Part shown: positions 1-8,344 of the stretch, one piece after another | Position numbering within the stretch: the stretch's first letter is position 1 | Layout of the letters: each line of letters opens with the position of its first letter | NCBI GenBank assembly: GCA_903844815.1 | Contig: CAIMVD010000088.1 | Coordinates: forward strand, 1 to 64,000 | DNA length: 64,000 nt | Direction of reading: 5' to 3' | From: an uncultured Bacteroidota bacterium | Lineage (GTDB): Bacteria; Bacteroidota; Bacteroidia; Bacteroidales; VadinHA17 | Translations under genes and position numbers: made by a program | Notes under the pieces: model-generated | Seen by the model: the letters and a program-made list of their open reading frames with translations, nothing else | Told to the model about the DNA's origin: nothing | The model's database searches: none

Positions 1-116
1 GCTCGCTTGTGAATGCTTATGAAGAAGTCTATAGGAAAGCCGTATGCGGGAAAACCGCACGTACGGTTTGACGAGGGGGTAGGGAAAGTTTTATTAACTT
101 TCCCACTCTACTCTAC
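1..116 (+). mobile_element. 3' end of a group II intron (domains V and VI)
   Basis: Positions about 36-69 form the 34-nt domain V hairpin: an AGC triad, the arm CCGTATGCGG, a GAAAA loop region and the return arm CCGCACGTACGG. This matches the well-known bacterial group II domain V consensus. Positions about 79-113 form a second hairpin (GGGAAAGTT paired with AACTTTCCC), consistent with domain VI, and the element ends in AC near 116, a normal AY 3' terminus. The reverse transcriptase/maturase gene would lie upstream of the window. The exact 3' boundary is inferred from the return of repeat sequence at 117. Confidence 0.8.
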
Positions 117-154
117 TGGCAATTGTATTTATTATCCTTTTCAGAGTGGGCTCA
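117..154 (+). repeat. Half of a dispersed palindromic repeat, abutting the intron
   Basis: These 38 bases match the reverse complement of 4749-4786 at 34 of 38 positions by eye. The copy at 4749-4900 is a full fold-back element, so this looks like one arm of the same family. It starts exactly where the group II intron ends, which suggests the intron inserted inside such an element. Confidence 0.7.
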
Positions 155-341
155 AGTATTGAAATTTTTCTATATTTACTATAAGAACGAAAATAATAAA
201 AATGACGCCATGCAAAAGTCAGAAATAAACCCCGCTGAGGCGTTTACATAATCGTTAGTATTCATGCTAAGAAAAAGAACCAATAGTATATGATTCAATG
301 TCGTTTAGTTAAGCCCGGGTAATCAGTTTCTTACTCCCACA

Positions 342-406
342 TTTTACCCCCCTGCCCCCCAGGGAGGGTGTTCTTAAATCCCCCCTTGGGGGGTTGGGGG
401 GTAAAA
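342..406. repeat. G/C-run palindromic intergenic repeat
   Basis: An imperfect inverted repeat: TTTTACCCCCCTGCCCCCC on the left and GGGGGGTTGGGGGGTAAAA on the right, separated by a short centre containing TTCTTAAAT. It can fold into a long hairpin on either strand. Elements of this look are common between genes in Bacteroidetes. The rest of the gene-free stretch 155-491 shows no other recognisable feature. Confidence 0.7.
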
Positions 407-491
407 ACACAAGAATAGTAGAGTGGTCCCTGTGGTAAAATATTCTTTTCATGCTTGGTAATAATATTCCTTAACTAAACGCCATTAGTAT

Positions 492-779
492 ATGATTGAT
501 AAAATGCAGAAAACAGTTCTTAACGTAAAATCAATTAGTAAGGATTTTTTGAATGTAAAAGCTGTGGACAATATCTCGTTCACCGTTGAGCAGGGAGATA
601 TTTTTGCTTTTCTGGGGCCAAATGGTGCAGGAAAAACAACGACACTGCGAATATTACTTGATATTATTAAACCGGACAACGGACAGATAGAATGGAATCT
701 GAACAGCAAATCTGATAAGTTACACGAAGCTGAACTTATCGGTTATTTATGGATGGAAAAATATTTGGAATTACCTTGA
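492..779 (+). pseudogene. ABC transporter ATPase, N-terminal fragment
   Basis: The first ~85 residues are a normal ABC-2/Nat-type ATPase start with the Walker A motif GPNGAGKTT at about residues 43-51. The alignable sequence stops at IGYL, where this family normally continues with PEERGLY, and the frame then closes within ten codons. The signature motif, Walker B and H-loop are all missing, so the product cannot be an active ATPase. The next gene is the rear half of an ABC permease in another frame (overlap 749-779). The simplest reading is one internal deletion that removed the end of the ATPase and the start of the permease. Confidence 0.85.
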
Positions 780-1297
780 CAGGTATTTCATCCATGCTCA
801 CCTATTCGGGTTTGAGTATACTTGGCGGAATGCTTTTTTTTCAATTCACGGGTATGCCTATATCCCTCATTCTTGACTATTTATACTTACCTTCAATATT
901 ATTGTATTTGCCTTTTGCCTTAGCCGGAATTTTAATCTGGAATTCTATACTTGCTGCCATTGCATCAATTATCACTGACCCAAATAATTCAGGAAAAAGT
1001 TCACTTATGATGTTGCCGGTGGTTGTTGTACTTGCTTCATTTTTGGTAACGCGAGACCCCGATAGTGAATTGTCAATATTTCTTTCCTGGTTTCCCTTGA
1101 CTTCCGCTACATCAATGCCAATGCGATGGGCAATTACGGAGGTTGGATTCTGGCAGTTGGCAGGTTCGTTTTTGTTACTTGTACTTACATTTTATTTTTT
1201 ACGCAAACTTGCAGCAAAGATTTTCAGGGTATCAATACTGATTACAGGGAAAGAACCTACATTCAGTGAAGTATATAAACTATTAAAACAGACATAA
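749..1297 (+). pseudogene. ABC-2 type permease, C-terminal fragment
   Basis: The 182-residue product has four to five hydrophobic segments (for example around residues 15-35, 48-72, 90-110 and 150-168) and the look of the C-terminal membrane half of an ABC-2/NatB permease (KIFGITLTGI, then a PNNSGK loop). The extracytoplasmic N-terminal half expected for the family is absent. Its apparent start lies inside the tail of the truncated ATPase. The pair is best explained as the two ends of a former operon joined by deletion near 745-755. It may be transcribed, but a working transporter is very unlikely. Confidence 0.8.
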
Positions 1298-1500
1298 AAA
1301 AGCACGAAACGCAAAGTGTTTGTGACATAAGGGTTTCAGTATCCAGCAAATTCCAGATCCCAGTCAATGATAAGTTCATTGTTTGAGGGAAGAGGTTTAC
1401 GGTATGGCCGTCAGCCTGGGCAAAAACTAACCTACATTTGGGCTCACTCCCATTAATCAGGACTACATTTGACAAATCACACCCAGACTCAAAAAAACAG

Positions 1501-1508
1501 TACTTTTG
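1501..1508 (+). promoter_or_regulatory. Possible Bacteroidetes -7 element
   Basis: TACTTTTG fits the TAnnTTTG -7 consensus known for Bacteroidetes and lies 21 bp before the start codon at 1530. The nearest TTTG (1468-1471) is farther upstream than the usual 19-21 bp spacing, so only the -7 half is supported. Confidence 0.35.
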
Positions 1509-1529
1509 CTAAATACGAATAAGGCTTAA

Positions 1530-2543
1530 ATGAATCAATCGGAAAAAAGAATTTCGCTAATGCTGATCCCTTCAATTGCAATTGCAGCACTTAGCATCTT
1601 TGCCCTTGCGAATTGCTCTGTTACAAGACCTCAGGCTGCCTCTGCAAAAGGAGATCCGGACGTGGTTACGGAAACACCCGGACTTGTAGCATTCTGGACC
1701 TTCGGGGAGAAACCAGGAAAAGCGCGCAACTCATCCGGCACAAGCCAGGAACACTCCCTGAAGGAGGTTGGTGGGCCAATCGCACGTGTAAAGGAGGGCC
1801 CCTTCTCGGGTTACTCGGCAGAACTAAACGGGAAACAGTATTTCCATATTCCTTTTGCTGAAACCGGCGATCTGAATATCTGCGGGGCCGGCGCACAGGT
1901 GAGCATGTTCGCTGTTGTGCGGATCGTTAACCTTAAACAGAGCAGAACCATTGCCGGTATGTGGAGCGAAGGCAAGGGGGCAAACGACGACTCAGGTACA
2001 CGCCAGTATGCAATGTTGATGAATATGCCGACTTACGGCGGACCTAATCAGTTGGTGCCTCACATTTCAAGCGAGGGAGGCGTCACACACCGCGCCGACG
2101 GCACAACTTTTCCATGGTGCGCTGACTATGCCGCCTCCCGGAAGGAAGTTCCGGAGGAGGAGTGGTGCACGTTGGGATTCACATACGACGGTAAATACAT
2201 CCGGGCTTATATTAACGGTATACTTGACACCCGCGAACCCGAACCCGAAAAGGACAAACGTACTGACCCCTACTTTACCAGTGAAGGACCGGGAGGAAAG
2301 AACCGCGGTATGAATCCTTACTACCATGGCCGGGGCATCTTCTGCTACGATCCTGCCAAACATTCAATAACTAAACCCATGGGCGGCTCGGACTTTACGG
2401 TAGGCGCCCGCTATGCCGTTGGTAAAATGCTCAACGAGGCAACAATAGGTCGCTTTGGAGGACTGGCAGTATTTAACCGCGCAATCTCCGGTACAGAGAT
2501 GAAAAAGCTGCATGACGCGGCTAACCTGGCGGCATTGCACTGA
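1530..2543 (+). CDS. LamG/concanavalin A-like lipoprotein
   Basis: The 337-residue product begins with a hydrophobic signal (about residues 9-27) ending in a lipobox-like L-A-N-C, so Cys29 is the probable lipidated residue, although Asn before the Cys is atypical. The body reads as one LamG-like jellyroll (LVAFWTFGE near the start, [18 protein letters not shown] near the end), a fold that in Bacteroidetes usually binds or processes glycans. It is probably a surface or periplasmic carbohydrate-binding or hydrolase-accessory protein; no catalytic residues can be assigned. The gene is clearly richer in G+C than the AT-rich DNA on both sides, and the composition changes sharply right after its stop codon, suggesting separate origins. 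Confidence 0.75.
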   Translation: MNQSEKRISLMLIPSIAIAALSIFALANCSVTRPQAASAKGDPDVVTETPGLVAFWTFGEKPGKARNSSGTSQEHSLKEVGGPIARVKEGPFSGYSAELNGKQYFHIPFAETGDLNICGAGAQVSMFAVVRIVNLKQSRTIAGMWSEGKGANDDSGTRQYAMLMNMPTYGGPNQLVPHISSEGGVTHRADGTTFPWCADYAASRKEVPEEEWCTLGFTYDGKYIRAYINGILDTREPEPEKDKRTDPYFTSEGPGGKNRGMNPYYHGRGIFCYDPAKHSITKPMGGSDFTVGARYAVGKMLNEATIGRFGGLAVFNRAISGTEMKKLHDAANLAALH

Positions 2544-2952
2544 GCTGCAGCTGCCTACGTGGGATCATTTTCAGAACGATTGCAAAGAGTACTTTTTTGA
2601 TGGCTCACAGCCACTCATGGGTCGGTGTTTTTTAATTGAGGTCAACTCTAAACCCATTGGACAAATTAATCATGATAAAATTTATATGTCCGACTTTTCA
2701 ACTGAACCTGATATCTGGTTGAAATGTATCGAATACATGAATAAAGGCTTTGGGTCAGACGCAATTATTACACTGTGTGATTACTTAACAAAGAAATTTA
2801 AATGCAGGATATTTATCATGGAACCCTCTGAGAGAAACATTGGAGCCATTAAAGCATACAAAAAAGCTGGTTTTATTGAAACAGATATTGTTCATAATGG
2901 CTTTATAGGAGATTACGATGATACACTTGTATTGACGAAGTGTGTAAAATAG
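2512..2952 (+). pseudogene. GNAT acetyltransferase lacking its N-terminus
   Basis: From about 2545 the reading frame encodes a GNAT-fold acetyltransferase resembling aminoglycoside 6'-acetyltransferase-like proteins: a central strand with GRCFLIEV and KPIGQI, a pyrophosphate-binding KGFGSDAI loop, and RNIGAIKAYKKAGF at the acetyl-CoA site. The expected first ~30 residues (substrate-side helices) are missing. The only available start codon lies within the end of the LamG gene, so the first ~11 residues are out-of-frame LamG sequence. This looks like a gene truncated at a recombination junction near 2544. The short form may be translated, but activity is doubtful. Confidence 0.7.
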
Positions 2953-2981
2953 AATCTGGTTTTACATAAATAGAATTACCT

Positions 2982-3944
2982 ATGACAATTGACAAAACAT
3001 TAAATTGGTTATTAAACAGGGATAATCCATCCCTCAGATATCGCATAATGACTGAATTATTGGAAATTCCGGAAAACAATTCAGAGATTATTGAACTGAA
3101 AAAATTAATTCCTCGTAGCCCGCAGGTTCTGCAGATTTTAACAAAGATGCATCCTGATGGTTATTGGCTCCAACAAAACCAAACAACAAAGAAATATGTT
3201 GGTGATGATGTTGAATATGGAAGTTACGCAACAACCCATTTTTGTTTGTCTTATCTGTCAGAACTGGGATTAACTAAAGAAAATCATCTAGTGGCAAAAG
3301 CAGCGGAAAGATATTTGAATCTGCAAAAAGACGATGGAGATTGGCTCCAGCATCTGTCATGTCTATATGGATTTAATATTCGCACTTTTATAAAATTAGG
3401 GTATAGAAATGATTCCCGGATTCAGAAATCTATTGACCTGATGCTTCAGACAAACCGGTTTGACGATGGGTATTTATGTGATATGCATGAGAAAAAAACT
3501 AAAAAGAAAAAGAGTTGTATTCGTGGTGCTGCTAAAGTATTATTAGCATTCTCCGAATTACCTGAATATTGGAATCATAACCGCTGCATTTCATTGATTA
3601 ACTATTTTTTAGACAGAGAAGCAGTTTATCAAAGAACAGATAAAAGTAAGTTCGTAAACAAAGATATTTTTGCTAACTCATTTCCTTCCGGTTGGTATAC
3701 AAATCTGTGGGAAATTCTATACTCATTAAGTAAAATCGGTTATGGTCAGGATGTTAAACTTAAAAGAGCCTGGGACTTATTGAATAGTAAATTAGATGTT
3801 GATGGCAGAATGAAATTAGACTGGACACCCACCAGGTGTATCTGGAAAATTGGGAAAAAGGATGAAAATAATGAGTGGCTCACATTCTATGTTCTTTTAG
3901 CCAAGAAATATGCAGGACAGGGAATGTTTGTTTGTCTCTATTAG
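2982..3944 (+). CDS. Prenyltransferase/squalene-cyclase-like alpha/alpha-toroid protein
   Basis: A 320-residue soluble protein built of repeated helical hairpins with motifs such as PDGYW, KDDGDW and FDDGYL, typical of the terpenoid cyclase/protein prenyltransferase alpha-alpha toroid superfamily. A DXDD cyclase motif and the prenyltransferase zinc ligands are not evident, so a cyclase or prenyltransferase reaction should not be assumed; many bacterial members are of unknown function. It starts 30 bp after the truncated GNAT and is AT-rich like its neighbours. There is no signal peptide. The start codon follows an AT-rich leader without a clear Shine-Dalgarno sequence, which is normal for this phylum. 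Confidence 0.65.
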   Translation: MTIDKTLNWLLNRDNPSLRYRIMTELLEIPENNSEIIELKKLIPRSPQVLQILTKMHPDGYWLQQNQTTKKYVGDDVEYGSYATTHFCLSYLSELGLTKENHLVAKAAERYLNLQKDDGDWLQHLSCLYGFNIRTFIKLGYRNDSRIQKSIDLMLQTNRFDDGYLCDMHEKKTKKKKSCIRGAAKVLLAFSELPEYWNHNRCISLINYFLDREAVYQRTDKSKFVNKDIFANSFPSGWYTNLWEILYSLSKIGYGQDVKLKRAWDLLNSKLDVDGRMKLDWTPTRCIWKIGKKDENNEWLTFYVLLAKKYAGQGMFVCLY

Positions 3945-4292
3945 AAAAGATGATGGTTCATGGGAGGTGAATTTCATGGCACCTTGCAAGCTCTTGTATT
4001 CAGGTACATTTGCCGCTCGAACATTGCCACTGGACGTTAGCTAGCGCTCAGCGCAGGATCTTACGAAACCCAATTAATCGGCCGGGCCCTTAGTGTAATA
4101 TGTCACCTTAGCAATAGTCGTGACAATTTTATTTATTTCTTCTAATATTGCGTAAGTTGTGTTAAATAGCTTTTTATTGTAGTTGGGAAACAATGACTTT
4201 ATTATGGCGAAGAAGAACACTGCAAAATAGCCCAAAAGCTTTAAACCTATGATTCGAAATTTTGTTATACTTAAAGCTAATAAAAAATTCAG
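3945..4292. other. Gene-free stretch
   Basis: 348 bp with no convincing reading frame, RNA gene or repeat. The patch around 4030-4090 (GACGTTAGCTAGCGC and GGCCGGGCCC) is locally GC-rich and could be leftover sequence from a rearrangement, but I cannot assign it. Confidence 0.5.
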
Positions 4293-4565
4293 ATGCTTAA
4301 AACAACCGGTTACATTCTATTTACTATTTCATGCCTGTCGTTTATGATGATATTTGTTGTTCCATGGCTTGGTTTTTCGAAAATGCAAATAGCAGGGATC
4401 ACTACAGGATTAATAATTGTTGGTGAGGTATTGTTTTATACAAGTCTTATTATCCTGGGAAGAAGTTTTTGGGACAAAATAATTGGTAAACTTAAATTCC
4501 GGAAAGCAAAATCCATTGCTAATAACCTGCCTGAACAAACCGATCAGGAATTATTAAATAAATAA
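4293..4565 (+). CDS. Small two-helix membrane protein (transporter-suffix-like)
   Basis: A 90-residue protein with two hydrophobic helices (about residues 7-28 and 33-56) followed by GRSFWDKIIGKLKF and a charged tail. The GRSFWdKIkgKLk pattern after two helices matches the small family annotated as 'transporter suffix domain' proteins; the function of that family is not known to me. It sits alone between gene-free stretches. Confidence 0.6.
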   Translation: MLKTTGYILFTISCLSFMMIFVVPWLGFSKMQIAGITTGLIIVGEVLFYTSLIILGRSFWDKIIGKLKFRKAKSIANNLPEQTDQELLNK

Positions 4566-4642
4566 ATCGTCAGCCTGCACGGTCTGGGACCAGGTGCTTA
4601 GCCTCATGCAGTTGGTGTTAATACCTCCGACCTCTAAATAAG

Positions 4643-4774
4643 ATGAAGAATAACTTGAAACTCCGATTATTATTTGTTCCTATTATCTTTTCGGTAAACC
4701 TGATGACTCTTTTTTCTCAATCCTTTGATTCTATAAAAGGTAAAGTTATGAGCCCCCTCCGAAAAAGACAATAA
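4643..4774 (+). pseudogene. Truncated start of a secreted-protein gene
   Basis: A 43-codon frame begins with a typical Bacteroidetes signal peptide (basic start, hydrophobic core, LFSQ cleavage region) followed by SFDSIKGKV, the way many secreted proteins begin. At 4749 the frame runs into a palindromic repeat and stops eight codons later. The rest of the gene is not found downstream. I read it as a gene destroyed by insertion of, or recombination at, the repeat. Confidence 0.55.
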
Positions 4775-4900
4775 ATACAATTGCCACAAAGACACGAAGA
4801 CGCTAAGTCTCACAAATAACTTATTATTAATCAATTACCTTGGATCAACTTCGTGCCTTTGCGCCTTCGTGGCAAAAAAAGACTTTTCGGAGTAGGTTCA
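4749..4900. repeat. Full palindromic (fold-back) intergenic element
   Basis: The left arm (CTCCGAAAAAGAC, GCCACAAAGACACGAAGACGC) is mirrored on the right by GCGCCTTCGTGGC and GACTTTTCGGAG, giving an imperfect ~150-bp hairpin. The end TGAGCCCCCTCCG pairs loosely with CGGAGTAGGTTCA. One arm recurs in inverted orientation at 117-154. The element carries no gene and looks like a non-autonomous, MITE- or REP-like repeat. Confidence 0.75.
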
Positions 4901-5042
4901 GTTATCGATTCTGAAACTTCTAATTCATTATGTTATAGGATGTTAAAAGTGAAGCATGTATTTTTGAGACCAAACTCAGGCATTAAAAATAAATTTGAAA
5001 AACAAAAAGTTTACAGAATTGTTAAGTTAAGAAAGTAAAACA

Positions 5043-5492
5043 ATGGAAAAAAACAGGGTTACACTTCACAGAATTTTTTCAGCGAGTCCTGAAAAAGTAT
5101 ATAAAGCGTTTACAGATGCTGATGCAATGGCTTCCTGGTTACCACCATATGGTTTTGTTTGCAGGGTAATCAGCATGGATTTTAAAATTGGTGGCTCATA
5201 CAAAATGTCTTTTACAAATTTTACAACGGGGAATAGCCATTCATTTGGTGGTGAGTATCTGGAAATTGTACCCAATGAGCTTTTAAAATATACTGATCAA
5301 TTTGATGACCCAAACCTGCCCGGGCAAATAATTACGAAGATTGAATTTCGCAAAGTGCTATGTGGCACAGAACTTTTTGCAACACAAGAGGGAATACCAG
5401 ATGTAATACCGGTTGAAATGTGCTATTTAGGCTGGCAGGAATCGTTAGACAAATTAAAACGACTGGTAGAACCTAATATTCCTGATGCGTAA
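5043..5492 (+). CDS. SRPBCC (AHSA1-like) family protein
   Basis: A 149-residue single-domain protein. It starts with VTLHRIFSASPEKVYKAFTD, continues with ASWLPPYGF and GGSYKMSF, and ends with a long C-terminal helix after GWQESLDKLKRLVE, the normal layout of SRPBCC/Activator-of-Hsp90-like proteins. These form a helix-grip cavity for hydrophobic ligands; the ligand cannot be predicted. The gene is intact and 23 bp ahead of a VOC-family gene on the same strand, so the two may be co-transcribed. SRPBCC and VOC genes are often neighbours. Confidence 0.85.
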   Translation: MEKNRVTLHRIFSASPEKVYKAFTDADAMASWLPPYGFVCRVISMDFKIGGSYKMSFTNFTTGNSHSFGGEYLEIVPNELLKYTDQFDDPNLPGQIITKIEFRKVLCGTELFATQEGIPDVIPVEMCYLGWQESLDKLKRLVEPNIPDA

Positions 5493-5515
5493 ATCTTTAA
5501 AAAACATAAAATAAA

Positions 5516-5953
5516 ATGGCACTAATAAATCCTCATATCAACTTCAATGGAAATGCTGAAGAAGCATTCAATTTTTACAAATCAGTATTTGGCGGAGAAT
5601 TCGCAATAATTATGCGTTTCAAAGATCTATCAAGCCCTGAATTTCCGGTAGCAGAAAAAGATGCAGATAAAATAATGCATATTGCATTGCCTGTTGGCAA
5701 TAACATTTTAATGGCCAATGACGTTCCGGAAAGTATGGGACGAACAAACGAAAATGAAAACAGAAGTAAGATTTCGATAAGTGCAGAAAGCAAAGAAGAA
5801 GCAGACAAATTATTTAATGGACTATCAGAAGGCGGGAAAATTGAAATGCCAATTGCTGACAGTCCCTGGGGTTCATATTTTGGAATGTTTAGAGATAAAT
5901 TTGGAATTGAATGGATGGTGGACTTTGACCCAAATTATAACGGACATTTGTAA
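5516..5953 (+). CDS. VOC family protein (PhnB-like)
   Basis: A 145-residue protein with the start NPHINFNGNAEEAFNFYKSVFGG, the internal IMHIALPVGNNILMANDVPE and the end PWGSYFGMFRDKFGIEWMV, characteristic of PhnB/YjdN-type vicinal-oxygen-chelate proteins. Family length is usual and nothing appears missing. These proteins are dimeric, and most lack a proven substrate; some relatives act in glyoxalase- or antibiotic-resistance-type reactions. It probably forms an operon with the preceding SRPBCC gene. Confidence 0.85.
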   Translation: MALINPHINFNGNAEEAFNFYKSVFGGEFAIIMRFKDLSSPEFPVAEKDADKIMHIALPVGNNILMANDVPESMGRTNENENRSKISISAESKEEADKLFNGLSEGGKIEMPIADSPWGSYFGMFRDKFGIEWMVDFDPNYNGHL

Positions 5954-5958
5954 AAAAA

Positions 5959-6318
5959 AAAACGACTAGAGATGGGAATCATAAAACTCGTGAGGAGTTA
6001 ATACAAGAATTAATAACTGCCAGGATCGGGGTTGATAATAACAGAGCCTCACAGATATTTCTTAATTCAGAAATTGATTGTATATTATGCAGCGGGAAAC
6101 AAAAGGGTGGTAAACAAACCTATGCAATTCTTACAGAATGGGTTCCAATCAAGAATAGACTATACAGAGATGAAGCTTTAAAGGAGTTTGCCCTGCGTTA
6201 TTTTACAAGCTATGGTCCTGAAACAGTAATGGACTTTTCATGGTGGTCAGGTTTGTCTTCTGGTAATTCAAAACTTGCATTAGAATGTTACTCCTTTCAC
6301 AAAACTAAAATTCCATAA
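5959..6318 (+). pseudogene. Winged-helix (AlkZ-like, HTH_42) protein fragment
   Basis: The frame encodes about 118 residues without a start codon, beginning just after the VOC stop. Motifs such as TREELIQELITARIG, CSGKQKGGKQTYAIL and YGPETVMDFSWWSGL match the middle of winged-helix DNA-binding proteins of the AlkZ/YcaQ DNA-glycosylase type (the 'GPAT..DF..WSGL' region). The N-terminal winged helices and the C-terminal half are absent, so this is an internal remnant. Confidence 0.65.
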
Positions 6319-6504
6319 TTTTTTCAGGGGGGTATATTGTAAATTTAACTAAATGGGAAATAATTATGTCTTTAAATCAAAGAAAAGCGGATTTTTACAC
6401 TATATTTATTCGAAGAAAGCCTGTTTTTACTCAACTTGTCCTGATCCCTCAGGAGACTCCTGTTGCCGGTAAAAAACGACCGGACTAACGATGAAAATTA
6501 AGAT

Positions 6505-7347
6505 ATGATTTTAACCTGTATTCACTGGAACCCTGACCCTGAGATAGTAAATATTTTTGGGATTTCGATCAGATACTATGGATTACTTTTTACAGGTGGA
6601 TTAATTTTTTGCATCTGTATTTTAAGCCGGATTTTTAAAAGAGAAAACATCCCATCTGAGCATCTTGAAAAATTAGTAATCTATGGTATGATTGGTATTC
6701 TGGCAGGGGCAAGACTTGGACATTGTTTATTTTATGAGCCTTCCTATTATTTCTCGCATCCGTTGGAAATGATTTTGCCTGTAACTTTTCCTCCTGATGG
6801 TGGAGTTAAATTTACAGGTTATCAGGGATTGGCGAGTCATGGAGGTGTACTGGGATTATTGATAGCGTTATTTTTCTATTCCCGGAAGACTAAACATTCA
6901 ATGATTTATATATTTGATTTGATCGCGGTTGTTATAGCCCTGGAGTTCGGATTTATCAGACTTGGGAACTTTATGAATTCTGAAATTATCGGCATTCCGA
7001 CGACCTTACCCTGGAGTGTAATTTTTGAGCGTGTAGATAACATACCGAGACATCCGGCTCAATTATACGAGGCGATTTCGTACTTTATCATTTTTACGAT
7101 TATGATGATTCTTTATCAAAAAATGAAAGATAGACTTAAAAACGGATTCTTCTTTGGGTTTGCAACTGTTTTATGTGTTACGGCCAGATTCTTAATTGAA
7201 TTTGTGAAGGAAAACCAGGAGGGATTTGAAGATGGAATGATATTCAATATGGGGCAACTCCTGAGCCTTCCTTACCTTGTAGTGGGAATTGGATTTGTAA
7301 TTTATGGACTATGGAGGACAAAAAGCTCAGTGAAAAACAATGAATAA
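6505..7347 (+). CDS. lgt: Prolipoprotein diacylglyceryl transferase
   Basis: A 280-residue inner-membrane enzyme that transfers a diacylglyceryl group from phosphatidylglycerol to the lipobox cysteine, the first step of lipoprotein maturation. About seven hydrophobic segments are present. The catalytic-region motifs are visible: GLASHGGVLG (the essential His) and the Lgt signature RLGNFMNSEIIG, followed by RHPAQLYEA. Length is normal for the family. It stands alone in a fragment-rich region, so it could be a second, acquired copy; this cannot be decided from the window. The start is chosen at the ATG before ILTCIHWNPDPEI. Confidence 0.95.
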   Translation: MILTCIHWNPDPEIVNIFGISIRYYGLLFTGGLIFCICILSRIFKRENIPSEHLEKLVIYGMIGILAGARLGHCLFYEPSYYFSHPLEMILPVTFPPDGGVKFTGYQGLASHGGVLGLLIALFFYSRKTKHSMIYIFDLIAVVIALEFGFIRLGNFMNSEIIGIPTTLPWSVIFERVDNIPRHPAQLYEAISYFIIFTIMMILYQKMKDRLKNGFFFGFATVLCVTARFLIEFVKENQEGFEDGMIFNMGQLLSLPYLVVGIGFVIYGLWRTKSSVKNNE

Positions 7348-7441
7348 AAATAATTGCCGGTGTGGTAGTAAATTCAAGGGCTTTAGCCAGCGTCAATTTT
7401 CAAATTACCTGACAGGAAAGTCCCTCTCAGCCGGCTACTAA
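7340..7441 (+). CDS. Possible SEC-C zinc-motif mini-ORF
   Basis: A 33-codon frame overlaps the last codons of lgt and begins MNKNNCRCGSKFKGF, which resembles the start of a SEC-C zinc-binding motif (CxCGSGKKYKxCC) but lacks the closing cysteine pair. It may be a remnant or chance. Confidence 0.2.
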   Translation: MNKNNCRCGSKFKGFSQRQFSNYLTGKSLSAGY

Positions 7442-7513
7442 TCTTGTACTAAATGTCAGCCTCCCGGGGTTTTACACAAATTCCCGTTGGCAGGAATTTC
7501 ATATAACAACACA

Positions 7514-8302
7514 ATGAAACATAATCTTTTTCAAATTGACGCATTTACTGACAGGACCTTTGGTGGAAATCCGGCTTGTGTGGTGCCTCTTGATGAGTGG
7601 TTGACAGATGACATCCTGTTAAAAATTGCAAAAGAAAACGCAGTTGCTGAAACAGCTTTTTTTGTAGACAGTGGCGACAAAATTCACTTACGTTGGTTTA
7701 CACCTGAAATTGAAATGGATCTGTGTGGTCATGCTACTCTTGCAACAGCGCATTGCTTAAAGACAATTCTTGGCTACCAAAGCGATAAAATTGTTTTTGA
7801 AACATTAAGTGGCGACTTAACTGTCCGGGTTGAAAAGGAACTCTATAAAATGAACTTTCCTTCGAGAATGCCATCGTCTGACACCTTGCCAAAAACTATT
7901 GAAGATTCGCTGAATATAAAACCCAAGGAAGTCTTTAGGTCAAGAGACTATCTTTTGGTTTATGACAGCGAAACTGAAGTTAGAAATATAAAGATTGCCA
8001 GGCAGTTATTTGACCAGATTAATCTTGCCCCGGGTGGAGTAATAGTAACAGCAATTGGAGACAACTGTGATTTTGTTTCAAGATTCTTTACTCCTCAAAC
8101 ATCCATTTTGGAAGACCCTGTAACGGGTTCAGCCCATTGTTCTTTAATTCCGTTTTGGTCGGCAAGACTAAATAAAAAAGAACTTTATGCACTTCAGGTG
8201 TCAGAACGAACAGGAAAACTATTTTGTGAAGACCAGGGCGACCGCGTTATAATCAGTGGAAGAGCAAAAACCTATTCTGTCGGAAACTTTTGGACAGAAT
8301 AA
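7514..8302 (+). CDS. PhzF family isomerase/epimerase
   Basis: A 262-residue protein starting at the ATG before KHNLFQIDAF, nine codons inside the longest frame; the upstream residues do not belong to the family. PhzF hallmarks are complete: GGNPACVV, the active-site glutamate in NAVAETAFF, LCGHATLA, and the C-terminal DPVTGSAHCSLIPFW. The family has a diaminopimelate-epimerase-like fold. Phenazine-pathway PhzF isomerises DHHA, but most bacterial homologues have unknown substrates, and no phenazine genes are present here. It is a single gene with a hairpin just downstream. Confidence 0.9.
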   Translation: MKHNLFQIDAFTDRTFGGNPACVVPLDEWLTDDILLKIAKENAVAETAFFVDSGDKIHLRWFTPEIEMDLCGHATLATAHCLKTILGYQSDKIVFETLSGDLTVRVEKELYKMNFPSRMPSSDTLPKTIEDSLNIKPKEVFRSRDYLLVYDSETEVRNIKIARQLFDQINLAPGGVIVTAIGDNCDFVSRFFTPQTSILEDPVTGSAHCSLIPFWSARLNKKELYALQVSERTGKLFCEDQGDRVIISGRAKTYSVGNFWTE

Positions 8303-8344
8303 AATTACATGAAAATCAATATCATGACGAGAATTAATGCCTTT

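Noticed and set aside
1263-1475. 70-residue minus-strand ORF overlapping the end of the ABC permease remnant
   Set aside because: No motif, compositional or start-site support; likely chance.
4853-5038. 61-residue ORF between the repeat and the SRPBCC gene
   Set aside because: Its first third is translation of the palindromic repeat and the rest has no family-like sequence.
6366-6488. 40-codon ORF before lgt
   Set aside because: No recognisable family, no ribosome-binding or promoter signal, and it lies in a region of gene debris; likely chance.
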